From Paulinella micropora (taxonomy: Eukaryota > Cercozoa > Imbricatea > Euglyphida > Paulinellidae), in NCBI GenBank assembly GCA_019918135.1, contig WBZZ01003223.1, forward strand, positions 60,001 to 124,000: a stretch of 64,000 nt of DNA. Direction: 5' to 3'. Below are positions 50,539 to 60,157 of the stretch, piece by piece. Within the stretch, counting starts at the first letter, position 1. Every line of letters starts with the position of its first letter. The notes beneath the pieces were generated by a model. The model saw only the letters and a list, made by a program, of their open reading frames with translations. It had not been told where the DNA came from and did no database searches. The translations under genes and the position numbers were made by a program.

Positions 50539-51678
50539 TTATTTTCTTTGACCACAAATCCTGCACTGAGCCTGGGGGAACATACTTGTCAGCATCTTTT
50601 TAGCCCCGGCCGTGTGTGCAATTCTGCTGGCTATCCGTGCAAAATCGACTTTGCTCCGAGTGCTTGGCAAGCGTCGGATGATTTTGTTGAGGCTCCTGTT
50701 GATAGCCAAGACCTCAGTGGTACAACCAGGTGTATCGCGCAAAAGTGCCATCAGACATCGTACGGCGTGCAGCCCGAGCTCTTCGCACCAGTCCTCCGTC
50801 CGTGGGTGGCGCCTGATAATCTCCAACCAACCGGCTGGCAGCGGACACGCCTTGCTTTCTAGCCAGGCGGCAAAGAAGCTTTGCCACTCTTCCTCTGGCC
50901 GGGCGGCAAAGGGATTCTTCCACTGTTTATCTTTTTTGTCTTCGCGGCGGAAGAGGCGGGGTCTGTCAGGAAGCCTTATGCTGAGCGCTTCGTCGAGATC
51001 AAGGAGCTCTTGCAGTCTTTCCCCGTTCACGCTCGGTGCGTTGTCCACGCTCGGTGCGTTGTCCACGCTGCTGGCGGGCTCCACGAAAAACCTCAAGGCC
51101 TCCGCAATGTTGTGCACTACGCCGAGAGGCACATACGCAAGATTAAACGATGACCAATTATTTCGGCCCCAGGGCGTATTCGAGAACAGACGGCCGTGGG
51201 AAAAGTTTTGCCCGGCCTTTTTCTTTCTCTCCGCTTTGCTCAGCCTTGGTATTTTTGTGCCTTCGGGTAATAGAAATGAGATTTGTGGAGTTCTATGCTC
51301 TCGTATTGGCCCTGTCAGACTGTAATAAGTATCAACATGTCGCTCTGCCATAGTTTCCGTGCCAGAAGCTCCGGGATCTCGCGTCGCAAAATACTTGTAT
51401 TTTGATCTCTCCTGTTTTAGTTCTAGCGGAACAACGTCTGCAGTTCGCCAGCTTTCCGGGACCGGTTCTTGGTTGTCTACTTCCCATAAGCGCAGACTAA
51501 CTTCTAATTCGTATATTGGGGATTGCAGTGGCATCCAGTCTGGCAAGCCCAGCCGCGTCCTGAGTTCGTCGTAGGTCGTGCTGCGAGGCACGACGCGAAC
51601 GGCGTTTTTTTCAGCGATTTGGCCACGCTCGCTAACCCAGTAAGTCAGCCGGATAGTAATGTTGGTCTCAGCAGCCAT
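50539..51678 (-). CDS. unknown 379-residue protein
   Basis: Intact frame from ATG 51,678, preceded on the coding strand by TATTAAGAA. No family recognised. The N-terminal 100 residues look like a beta-rich domain (NITIRLTYWVSERGQIAEKN, IYELEVSLRLWEVDN). The middle has a small tandem repeat (SSVDNAPSVDNAPSVNGE). The C-terminus ends QCRICGQRK, half of a zinc-knuckle motif. Three W-rich stretches (EEWQSFFAAWLESKA) lie in the last third. GC content is lower than in the genes at 40-43 kb. No signal peptide or membrane segment, so it is probably intracellular. Confidence 0.7.
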   Translation of the reverse strand: MAAETNITIRLTYWVSERGQIAEKNAVRVVPRSTTYDELRTRLGLPDWMPLQSPIYELEVSLRLWEVDNQEPVPESWRTADVVPLELKQERSKYKYFATRDPGASGTETMAERHVDTYYSLTGPIREHRTPQISFLLPEGTKIPRLSKAERKKKAGQNFSHGRLFSNTPWGRNNWSSFNLAYVPLGVVHNIAEALRFFVEPASSVDNAPSVDNAPSVNGERLQELLDLDEALSIRLPDRPRLFRREDKKDKQWKNPFAARPEEEWQSFFAAWLESKACPLPAGWLEIIRRHPRTEDWCEELGLHAVRCLMALLRDTPGCTTEVLAINRSLNKIIRRLPSTRSKVDFARIASRIAHTAGAKKMLTSMFPQAQCRICGQRK

Positions 51679-51999
51679 TTCTTAATATTTCTACTTTTTG
51701 CCAAACTTAACGACAAGACAAAACAAAACTTGCCAGTTGTGCTCTTTTATTACAACAGAAAAGAAAAAACGTCGGGCCTTGAAACTTCTGCAAGGGAGGG
51801 GAAGCCTAATCGAGGGGGGCGGGGGTGTTGGCCGCTGCCTCTCCCCTCCCTCCTCCTCCTGGACCTTTCGCACCCTCCCCCCCTCCCCCTTTTCCACCCG
51901 CTGACCAATTTTGTTTTTTTTAGAGCCGCCACCACCGGTTTTTTTTGTTCGAATGATTCAAAAACTCCCGCTTGTATAGAAATCAGTGTCACGACTCGC
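51679..51999. other. intergenic, no gene
   Basis: T- and C-rich sequence with a C run near 51,881; no coding sequence seen. Confidence 0.6.
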
Positions 52000-52690
52000 T
52001 CATGGAGGATCGTTGCGGCCTGATATGAATCGTTCTTGGTCAGATATTCTAAGTGACTCAAGTAAGCGAGACACAAATTCTCTTTGGGCCAGCGGGACGA
52101 CTTGCTTGCCAGATACAGCCTGCCTGTATTCTCTTGGCCCTTTTTTGGAGGCTGCTGCTGCAGAATTAGCCTGGTTTCCTTTAGGACACGAAGCGTTGGA
52201 GCAACTCTTGGAGCGGTTTGAGGTGGCTTGAGGTTCTGGAGCTGCTACCAACGGACTTTGTTTGGTGGTTGAGCTAGTCAGCGGCGATGGTTTTTCGTAC
52301 TGTTGAAGAACAAACAGATTATTTAGTTCCTGAAGGCTTTCTCCAATTGGCGACAGCTTCCCGGACTGTGCATCGGTCAACTGGAATAAATCCGATATTG
52401 GAGTGCATGCAGGCCAACCGTCGTCGTCAACCGCGTAGAAAGTTTGGGGAACAGGCTTGCGCTGGAGATCTTGCTTTGCTACGTTGTTGTCTGTAATAAT
52501 AATAGTATCGAGCAGCACTTTGTAGTGAGGTAAGAGGTTGAAAAGGAAATTGTGAGCGGCGTTGTAAAATGCACACGCGACATCAACCTTGTTGTTGATC
52601 TGATCTTTACGACCAGCCAGCCGCATTTTAAGAGTGTCCAAATCTACCAAAGGATAGATAAGTGTTATTCTGTAGCCAAAGCGTTTCGCT
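52000..52690 (-). pseudogene. zeta-toxin-like / P-loop kinase fossil
   Basis: The stretch FGYRITLIYPLVDLDTLKMR followed by a region ending LLPHYKVLLDTIIITDN resembles the C-terminal half of zeta-toxin-type kinases. A Ser- and Ala-rich tail follows. The element is incomplete, ending against a different gene fragment at about 52,700. I treat it as a broken fossil and give no further detail. Confidence 0.5.
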
Positions 52691-52717
52691 AGTGTCACGC
52701 TGTCCGACGACCTGAGC

Positions 52718-53690
52718 GTGCGGGCGGAGGACGCCCGGGCGACGGCGGCGCACGTACTGCAGAAACGGCGCGAGGATGTGCGGCTGGTGCAGCAGGACCT
52801 GCTGGCGCTGGAGTGCAAGCTGCGCCAGCCCCCCGCTGAGGACGACGACGACGAGACTGTCGCGCCGAATGAGGCGGAGGTCGTGAGGCTGAACCAACTG
52901 CTAGGTCAACACGAGCGCGAGATCGAACGGCTAGAACAGCAGCGCCAGCTCACGGTCACGTACACCGAGACCACCGAGACCAGCACAGTTGTGCTACCCC
53001 CGGGCGTGATCGTGTCGATGCCGGCGCTGGCCGCCACGCCGCTGCTCTGGTGCCTGCGGCTCGAGCCTACAGTTGTGCTCCACAGCTCGCTGCGCACGAC
53101 CCTCGTCGAAATCATGCCGCCCGGGGTCGCGCCGCTTTGTGCGACCTACGTGCTGCCCCAGCCCGGCCGCGGCGCCACGAGGCGCCGCGCCGCGGCGCTG
53201 TGCGTCAGCAGTGGCCTGCTGTACGCCATAGAAGAGGGGGGCGGCAATCTCTGGAGCTTCAGCCTGACGACGACAGTCCACGACCGGGCCGGCGTGCCGC
53301 GCGTCCTGGGCTGTAGCGGTCTGCGGCCCGTGGCGTTGGCCTCTTGCCACGGCCGCTTCTACGTGACCGATTCGGGTACGCGACAGTGTCGTGTTCAAGG
53401 GCGGGCTGCGGCCGCAGGGCTCCCTCGCAAGTGTCCCCCCCGGCGCCTGTGCCGACAGTGGAGTGGCCGCGGCGGGCGACACCCTGTTCGTGACCGACCG
53501 CACACGACATTTGGTACGGGCGCTGGCGGTCTCAGCGGCGCCTGGCTCCGAACGCCTGCTCCGCGAATGGCCCCCGGCCAGTTCAACTCGCCCGCAGGGC
53601 TCGCGTGCGCCGACAACCAAGTCTGGGTCGCCGACAGAATTGCACCGCGTGCAGGCCACATCCGGTCTTTTTGCACAGAAGGCATGTATC
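52718..53690 (+). pseudogene. beta-propeller (NHL-like) gene fragment
   Basis: GC-rich plus-strand coding sequence with an N-terminal coiled coil (LVQQDLLALECKLRQ, LNQLLGQHEREIERLEQQRQ), then repeats of the NHL/SMP-30 type: LLYAIEEGGGNLWSFSL, RFYVTDSGTRQC and further copies of the pattern V-x-D-R. Both ends stop abruptly against other gene fragments on the opposite strand, and its base composition differs from both neighbours, so it looks inserted or recombined into place. Looks broken. Confidence 0.55.
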
Positions 53691-54994
53691 TCCTTTAGCG
53701 GAATTTTCTCAAACCCAAGACGAAGCTTCCGCAGCGGCCGACATTGCCGCAAGCCCGCAATGGTAGTGATGTTTTTGCAGAGATAGATTTCGACATCTCG
53801 CAGAAAGCGGCAGTTCCGCAGTCCGGCTACACTGTGTAGGCCTGAGCATTTCTCGAGAGTTAATTTAGAGAGGACGGGGAAATCGTTTAGGACACTGACG
53901 TCCGTGAACCGCGGGCACTCCACAAGGTGCAGTGTGCTCAGCTTGCGGCAACCTGTCAATGGGAGTAGGTCCTCGCTAGCAAGATTGCACTTCCACAGCT
54001 TCAGCTCGACTAATGATCCAGGAAACCTTAACAAATTGCTGAAGGACTCGCGGCTGCAGCCCGTGAGCGTAACCCTGAGGGTCTCGAGCGGGAGCGCGGA
54101 CAGTACCCCGAGGTTCGCGCCCGTCATGCCCGTGCTGCAGTCTAGCAGGTCTAAATGCCGCAGTGTTTTTATAGACTGTAAGAGCTCCAAGCCAGAATCT
54201 GGTAGATCCCAAATGCTCATCCGCTCCAGATGTTTGAGCGTGGCAAAAGCAGCGCGGGCTCCCTCATTGGTAAGATAATGTCTTTTGCGCAGGTTCAGCT
54301 CCTGCAGTGGCAGGTTCTGCAGTCCCAGGCCAGTGATGCGCGGACATTATTCCAAGTCTAACCGTCGTAGCTCTGTTAAGCCTTCTAGCGCCGAGCCCGT
54401 CAGGTTGGCGCAGCTGGACAAAACCAGTCGTTGCAACCCTGTAAACCTCGGCAGTGCCACCCGCAGTTGGTCGTCAAAATTGCACTGCTTTCGAGGCGCA
54501 GCACAGCAACCAAATGGGCGCTCGGCAGCTGCTGCAGACACGCGTTTATGTTGGCGTTCTTGACCAGGTTCAAGCTGTGAACTTCAGAGAACGCCCGCAG
54601 GATCCGTGGCCACGTGGGGCCAAAGACCGCTAACTCTTTCACTTCTACCTTGGTGACCAGCGGCACTAGTTGCTCTTGGCTGCGAGCGCTAAGCCAACAG
54701 AGGCTCAGACTGCAGCGGCTCCCTGGTCGCTTGGCGAACGGGGCCAAAGACCGACAGTATTTGTCGGTGCGCGACCAGATCTGTTTTGAACTCGGGCTGC
54801 TGGAAGCCCGCCCAAAAATCAGCCGACGTGACCACCGCCCGGAAATCTGTGCACACGAGTTGCCAAGCAGCGGCCTCGTCGGCGCCCGCTAGGTCCCTGA
54901 CCATAGCCCAAACGTCCAGAGGCAAAAGCCATGGAACTGCGTGCAGATGTTGTGTCTTCTGGCGTTTCCCCCCCGAGTTTTGCGAAGACGACAT
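53690..54994 (-). pseudogene. F-box / leucine-rich repeat protein 3, looks broken
   Basis: Closest relative of the gene at 24,762. The F-box reads WLLPLDVWAMVRDLAGADEA then WQLVCTDFRAVVTSADFW. The repeats include LRHLDLLDCSTGMTGANLG and LTLEKCSGLHSVAGLRNC, and the final one (ITTIAGLRQCRPLRKLRLGF) matches the C-terminus of paralogue 1 closely. The gene seems broken in several places and its 3' end abuts the beta-propeller fragment. Duplication from a common F-box ancestor inside this block is inferred. Confidence 0.8.
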
Positions 54995-55210
54995 ACTCTT
55001 TCTTTTCTTGCAAGAAGGAAGCTGGACATAAACGGGAAAAAAAAAGGAATCGGCGCAGTAAAAGAAAATTTCTCCACTCTTCTTTCTTGGTTCTTAAGTA
55101 CCTCTGACTATTTACAAACAAAGGCGGGGGGGGGATGGCTCTGGCATCCCCCAGCTAGGCGGGCGGGGAAAAATGTTATGAAATCTGGTAATCTTATTTT
55201 AAAAAAGGAC

Positions 55211-55840
55211 ATGTTCCGAAAAAAGAGCAAGGTTTATTGCCTCCAACAGGCCGCCAAAAAAGAGTGGTTCAAAGATTTCTTGTATGGCCTGAAGAAGCAG
55301 GTTTTGCCTTCTGTGCAGCAGCTTAATCCTGCAATTTTCAGTGACTGGCCAGACGAGGATACAAACGCGGTAAACGATTTTCTTCGCACGTACAAGCCAG
55401 CCAAAGAGAAGTACCATTCACTGAACCCGCAAGCATTCCTGAATATTCTACGCAGCAGTCTTTCGTCACGAACAGGGTGTCGAATGTGGGTTGCGCACAA
55501 GAGCGGCCGTTGGTTCGCGATCCGTCCAATGTTCAGACAGTGCTGCGCCACACGCAATAGTAGAGTACGTTCATCATTACGGCGCAAACGAAGCTAATTC
55601 GTTGGACCAGGAGATTAAGTCGGCCATCACGGCTTTTGCCCAAAAAAATACAAGCTACTCCGACAACAGAAATTGCCCAACGATTTTGTGCAGCTAAGGG
55701 CGACGGAAAACGAACGGCGCAGAATTGTAGAGAAACAGGTGGAACGCTCGCAACCACACAGGAAGAGATGAGAAGAAATTCGCATTGTAAACAAAGTTTC
55801 TTGAAATGTACAACAACAATTTTTTTAAAATTAATAAAAA
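55211..55840 (+). pseudogene. unknown gene, looks broken
   Basis: ATG 55,211 starts a basic protein (MFRKKSKVYCLQQAAKKEWF, FLYGLKKQVLPSVQQLNP, FLRTYKPAKEKYHSLNP). Coding-type sequence continues to about 55,700 with AIVEYVHHYGANEANSLDQE. It looks broken about twice. The first part resembles no family that I recognise. An AATAAA lies near 55,835. Confidence 0.45.
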
Positions 55841-55894
55841 GAAAAAGCTCACGAGCTCTGTTTTCTTTTCCCTCTATTGCACGCGCGCCACTTT

Positions 55895-57979
55895 TCACGC
55901 TTCTTCGAGGCCGGCCTCGCCGCCCGGCTCGACAGACGCCACGGACGACGGACGACAGAGGAGGCCCAGCGCAAACAGCTCCGCGCTGCCGTCCTGGTTG
56001 CACGCCGTCAAATCCACTGGCTCCAGCTTCTTCCAGTACACAGGAGCCGACAACAACGAGATCTCCACGCTGCGCTTTTCTTGCAGCGCTTCTACTAGCC
56101 AGCGCTTGCAGAGGTCGAACCGGCAGACGGTGCACGGACCCTGTTCCCTGGCCTCCAGCTTTTCGGCGGCGCTGCGGACCGTTTGCACCGGGTACACACA
56201 GAACAAGCTCTGGTCACGCTGCAGGTACGTCGTCACCGCCCGCTGGCCCGAGGCCCTGCGCCACTTGCCGGGCAGCGCACCCTTGAGCTTCGCCTCCGCC
56301 CCGCGCAGCTGGAAACCCAGCTCGTTCGGGTACAAGCCCGCGTAACACGTCATCGGGCTGTAGGGCACCGTAGTCGCAATAACCGTCGCCGCTTCCCGCG
56401 GGCCGCCGACGCGCTGCTCCCACATCTTGGCGGTTGGCTGCGCGTGTTGTGCCCGGAAGACGGTCCGCACGCTGCCCGGAAGAAGGTTCGCCGCCGGCGG
56501 ACCGTCTTCCAGACAGTCTACCTGGCTCCAGCGCCACAGCGCGTCCGCGAGGTAGTTCACCGGGCCGCTCGCGCTGTAGCGGCCGTCCTGTGGGTAGAAG
56601 GTAGCCGGCGCCACGGCAAGCGGCAGGTACAGCTGCCCGCTGCCCTTGTCCCGCAGGAGCCGCAGATGGCACTCCTCGACTTCCGACAAGGACCCGTACT
56701 GGGGCGCTACGGCGCGGTAGAAGTGCGGCTTCTTCCGACGGTTCAGCCCCGGCAGCAGCGGGTACGCGGTCAGGCCCGGCCGTCGTGGCCCGTTCGCACC
56801 CTGCAACAAGAAAGCGTCGCGTGCACGGGTCTGCGGCGCTACCAGCACGGGGCACAGGGCTACGGTCAGCGCCGGCAGCGCCAGCGAAAGAAAGTCCAGG
56901 ACCGAGCTGTTAATCTGGACCGTAGCCCACAGGCGAGTGTACTGGTACAGCACCGCCAGCCAGCGCTGGCGCGCTATTGGCGGCAGCCCCGCGTCGATGA
57001 GCTGGTGGTGCAGCGCTGTTATTGGTTCCAGCAGCACGCCGAGGATGTTCCGGCGCTGGTGGCCGGTGACGACGGTAGCCTCCAACGCCGCCGCGGCCGC
57101 CTGCAGGCACACCGAGACCACGTACAGCGCCGAGTACACGGCGTGGCACTTCTGCACGCTTTCACGCGCTGTGGCCGGCAGTTCGTTGGACAACTGCGGC
57201 AGCGCCACGGTCGCGGCGGTGTCCTGCACCACGCGCCGCAGCTGGCCCAAACTCTTAGAGGTCAACAGCCCCTGGATGACGTGCTCGAAGCGCTGGTAGC
57301 GCGCCCGCGAGCCCTTGACTACCAAATGCGCAACGGCCGCATTGCCCTGGTGCGTCTTCTTCATCTTCTTCTTCTGCTGCACCCTCGGTTCTTCTTCTTC
57401 CGACGGTGCCACCGCCGGCCCCGGAGCCACCGTCGGGACGGGCTCTAGCCAACGGTCTAGCTCCCGCAACTCCCGGCACAGGCGCGGGTACACGTCCAGG
57501 AAGGCCAGCAGGCCCAGCATTAGCGGGTCCCCCTCGCTGATCTCGTGGTCGGGCTCCATCGTGTGGTTGCGCTGCAGGCCTAGCACCAGCTGGTTGTACT
57601 CCCGGCCGTACTCGGAGTTTACAGAGTGCAGCGCTTCTAGCACCAGCGCCAGTTTCTGCAAGAACTTGTGGAAGTCGCAGTGGTGGCTCACGACCGAAAT
57701 TTCGTACGCACGCAACCTAGCCAGCACGCGCGCCAGTGACTGGGCCTCCCCGAACACTTCCTCTGCCTCTTGTTGCGCGAGCCACTGCTGGAACTCGGGC
57801 TTTGTCTGGACATTTTGCAGCAGCTCGCACGCCGTGGTTTGCCACAGGCCGACGGTGTCGGGGTGTGTGCTAGCCAGCGCTGCGTTTAATTGTTCCAGGT
57901 CCGTCACCAATTCACACAGCACACTCGAGGGCTCGGCCTGGTCTGGCTCGTAGACGATGCGTGGTCCGGCAGACTGCAT
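55895..57979 (-). CDS. unknown 694-residue protein
   Basis: Intact from the ATG at 57,979 (MQSAGPRIVYEPD); the frame extends upstream only through low-complexity sequence. The N-terminal 220 residues are alpha-helical (LVTDLEQLNAALASTHPDTV, FHKFLQKLALVLEALHSVNS). A charged linker (SEEEEPRVQQKKKMKKTHQG) follows, then a second helical part with possible hydrophobic segments (LDFLSLALPALTVALCPVLV) and a C-terminal part with CTVCRFDLCKRWLVEAL. No family recognised. The protein is long, abundant in Leu and Ala, and highly GC-biased like the gene at 39,820. A structural or membrane-associated role is possible; no evidence decides. Confidence 0.7.
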   Translation of the reverse strand: MQSAGPRIVYEPDQAEPSSVLCELVTDLEQLNAALASTHPDTVGLWQTTACELLQNVQTKPEFQQWLAQQEAEEVFGEAQSLARVLARLRAYEISVVSHHCDFHKFLQKLALVLEALHSVNSEYGREYNQLVLGLQRNHTMEPDHEISEGDPLMLGLLAFLDVYPRLCRELRELDRWLEPVPTVAPGPAVAPSEEEEPRVQQKKKMKKTHQGNAAVAHLVVKGSRARYQRFEHVIQGLLTSKSLGQLRRVVQDTAATVALPQLSNELPATARESVQKCHAVYSALYVVSVCLQAAAAALEATVVTGHQRRNILGVLLEPITALHHQLIDAGLPPIARQRWLAVLYQYTRLWATVQINSSVLDFLSLALPALTVALCPVLVAPQTRARDAFLLQGANGPRRPGLTAYPLLPGLNRRKKPHFYRAVAPQYGSLSEVEECHLRLLRDKGSGQLYLPLAVAPATFYPQDGRYSASGPVNYLADALWRWSQVDCLEDGPPAANLLPGSVRTVFRAQHAQPTAKMWEQRVGGPREAATVIATTVPYSPMTCYAGLYPNELGFQLRGAEAKLKGALPGKWRRASGQRAVTTYLQRDQSLFCVYPVQTVRSAAEKLEAREQGPCTVCRFDLCKRWLVEALQEKRSVEISLLSAPVYWKKLEPVDLTACNQDGSAELFALGLLCRPSSVASVEPGGEAGLEEA

Positions 57980-58429
57980 TTGTCTCCCCCCTTCCAATTG
58001 CAGAGACAACAAAACTTTGTCACAGGTCTCTCTCTCTCTGGCTCGCTGTCTCTCTCGTGGTGGCCTGGCCCCCCCCCGCGCCTTTTTCCCCCCCACCACC
58101 AACCGCGGCCCCCCCCCCCCCCCCTGTGCAGCCACCCTTTTCTTCCTCCCTCTCCCCTCTGTTCGGGTTCACCTTCTCCCACCAAACAAGCTATGTTTTT
58201 TCCCCCTTGGCACTTTCGGCCTTTCATCATCTGCGGCCCCCCCCCCCCGCACCCGTTTTCCCTTCCATTCCGCGCGTTGCAAATGTTGTACTAGTCGATT
58301 TTTTCCCTCAACGTTTTCTGGCCAGAGGGGGAGGAGGGGGGGGGCCGAACAGCAAAAAAAAAAAGAGAGAGAGAGGGAAGGCCGAGAAATGGAGGGGAGG
58401 GGAAGAAAAATTATAGGCTCCAAAAAAAA
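57980..58429. promoter_or_regulatory. intergenic, C/G runs, third copy of the leader module
   Basis: C runs near 58,064, 58,108 and 58,238, G run near 58,334. From about 58,330 a GGGGCCGAACAGCAAAAA stretch and the following GGGGAAGAAAAATTATAGG part resemble the leader modules at 28,945 and 46,352, though more diverged. Confidence 0.45.
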
Positions 58430-59031
58430 AGAAAAAAACTGGTTTTGTGCAGCCAAATGCCGACATTACGATGCTTTGGTGAACAAGGGCGAAACCAAGG
58501 ACCTAATGTGTGCAATTTGCCTGTGCTTGGCGCAACATCGTACAGCACGGGTTGACAGTCGTTGTGAAGCCTGCTTTAAGCAAAACCAAGCGGCAGGGCG
58601 CCCTTGCGCAAATTGCCGGGGGGCCCGATGGCGGCCGCCAACCGCGATCGCCTTGCGGTACAGAACCTCACGATCCGTCCAACTGCGGCGCCACCTTCCG
58701 TCTCGGGGACAAGACGGTCTTGGCCGACAAGTGCCCCGTCCTCGCCGCCGCTACTGCAAGTACCACCAGGTTTGCCTGTGTCTGGATTCGCGATTTTGGG
58801 TATGATGGTTTTATAATTGCGGGAGCTGTCACCTTGTTTAAGAAAGATGTAGGTTCGGCCGCCTGCGACCCACATTGCTCTAATACAGCTGCGAAAGGTA
58901 GAAAACTAGTGGGCGAGACCTGCGAGTGCTGTGCAATGGATGCGGCATGCCGCAAGGGCTGGGAGTACGTAGGAGTGGTGGCCCGAGGAGGTAACGGATG
59001 TCTGCAGTATTCCTTGCGCAAGCAACTCTAG
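58430..59031 (+). pseudogene. Cys-rich gene, probably broken
   Basis: Encodes a Cys-rich start (FCAAKCRHYDALVNKGETKD, then MCAICLCLAQH, RCEACFKQ, RPCANCRGA) that looks like several zinc-binding knuckles. A second Cys-rich stretch follows to 59,031 (CDPHCSNTAAKGRKLVGETC, ECCAMDAAC). A fragment of the start is repeated at about 29,090-29,150, and the residue-level match (CAA..RH..A.VN.GETK) shows which frame is coding. The region looks broken. Function unknown; nucleic acid binding is possible. A 3' splice-like sequence (GGTTTTGTGCAG) sits just at the start, so an upstream exon cannot be ruled out. Confidence 0.45.
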
Positions 59032-59335
59032 ACTTTCTTTTTGCAGGTATCTAATGAGCCACACATATTTTTCCGCGCGTCTCCTGCTCGAACATCCGAG
59101 TGGGTTTGTTATAACATTAAAAAAAAGATATTTCTTGAAAACAACAAAGGGCGTCGCTGTCCAAGATTTTGCGCACACAAAAAAAGATTCTTTTACTGAA
59201 TAAAAAGTTTGTGTACCAAAAGCTGGCCGCGGGCTGAGGCGCGTGGGAAGACGTTTGGTGCGCCAAACCAGCCGCCGGCCAGCCACAACTTTAAAAAAAG
59301 TCTTTTAATAAAACGTGACTTACTTTATATTAACA
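59032..59335. terminator. convergent 3' ends
   Basis: Lies between the Cys-rich gene (plus) and the zinc-finger gene (minus). AATAAA-like signals are present on both strands (GAATAAAAAG near 59,200, TTTAATAAAACG near 59,308). No gene seen. Confidence 0.4.
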
Positions 59336-59929
59336 TTAGGCTTCGACGCCGGGGTTGGGGAGAGGCAAGGCCGGGTGCTTTTTTTTGCGGTGTCTTTGTA
59401 AAAGGTAGTTTGCGTAATAAGGCTGGCCACAGTCTTTGCAGGCGTAAGGCCTCTCGAGCGTATGCTTCCGCCGCGTGTGCATGGTGAGGAGGGCTTGATT
59501 AAAAAAGCCCTGTCCGCAGAAGTCACACACCCGAGACTTTTCTGCCAAATGCACGCGCCTGACGTGAACCCGCAGCTGAGCCGCAGCAGGAAAGGTGCGC
59601 GGGCAATGCTCGCAAGCAAAGGGCTTTTGTCCCGTGTGTCTTGGCAGGTGCAGTGCGCGTTGTTTGGCAAGCGCAAAGCTCTTGTCGCAATGTGGACAGG
59701 GGAAGGGTTTTTCGGCGGCGTGCACGCGTCGCCGGTGGACGGTAAGGTCGTAGGATCGTGTGAAGGCTCGGCCGCAGTCTCCGCAGACATGTTCTTTTCG
59801 TCGCGTGGCGGTGGTGGTGGGGCCAGCCTCCCCGCTGAAGGCTGGAATTGTTAACAGAGGCGAATTTGTCAGGGGCTCCAGCTCCGTCAAGGGCTCGAGC
59901 TCGAGCCAGTATTCGGGGGTGAGTTCCAT
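59336..59929 (-). CDS. C2H2 zinc-finger protein, five fingers
   Basis: 197 residues from ATG 59,929. The N-terminal 50 residues are acidic (MELTPEYWLELEPLTELEPL) and could act as an activation region. Five tandem C2H2 fingers follow: HVCGDCGRAF ... VHRRRVH, FPCPHCDKSF ... HLPRH, FACEHCPRTF ... HVRRVH, RVCDFCGQGF ... HTRRKH and YACKDCGQPY ... HRKKKH. Linkers are of the TGQKP/AAEKP type seen in DNA-binding arrays. The role is probably transcription control in the nucleus. Such compact cellular-looking fingers suggest capture from a host. Confidence 0.92.
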   Translation of the reverse strand: MELTPEYWLELEPLTELEPLTNSPLLTIPAFSGEAGPTTTATRRKEHVCGDCGRAFTRSYDLTVHRRRVHAAEKPFPCPHCDKSFALAKQRALHLPRHTGQKPFACEHCPRTFPAAAQLRVHVRRVHLAEKSRVCDFCGQGFFNQALLTMHTRRKHTLERPYACKDCGQPYYANYLLQRHRKKKHPALPLPNPGVEA

Positions 59930-60157
59930 CCTGCCGACCCTTTCCTTTTCTGTTTCGCTAGCGGACACAGAAAGACAGTGTGAGGGAGGGGGCGGGTGGC
60001 CCCCCCCCCTCTCTCGCACCCTTGGTACACGGGCGCACCGGCCCCCCCCCCCCCCCCCCCCCACACACAGCGCCCCCCCCCCCTCTCCACAAACAGCCGC
60101 CTTTCCCTCCTCCCTCTGTTTTTTTCTTTTGGTGATCAAGCGGCAGAGACACTGCGC

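Noticed and set aside
56183-57448. 421-codon plus-strand frame opposite the 694-residue gene
   Set aside because: It is the antisense shadow of a GC-rich gene; the minus-strand frame is longer and has more natural composition.
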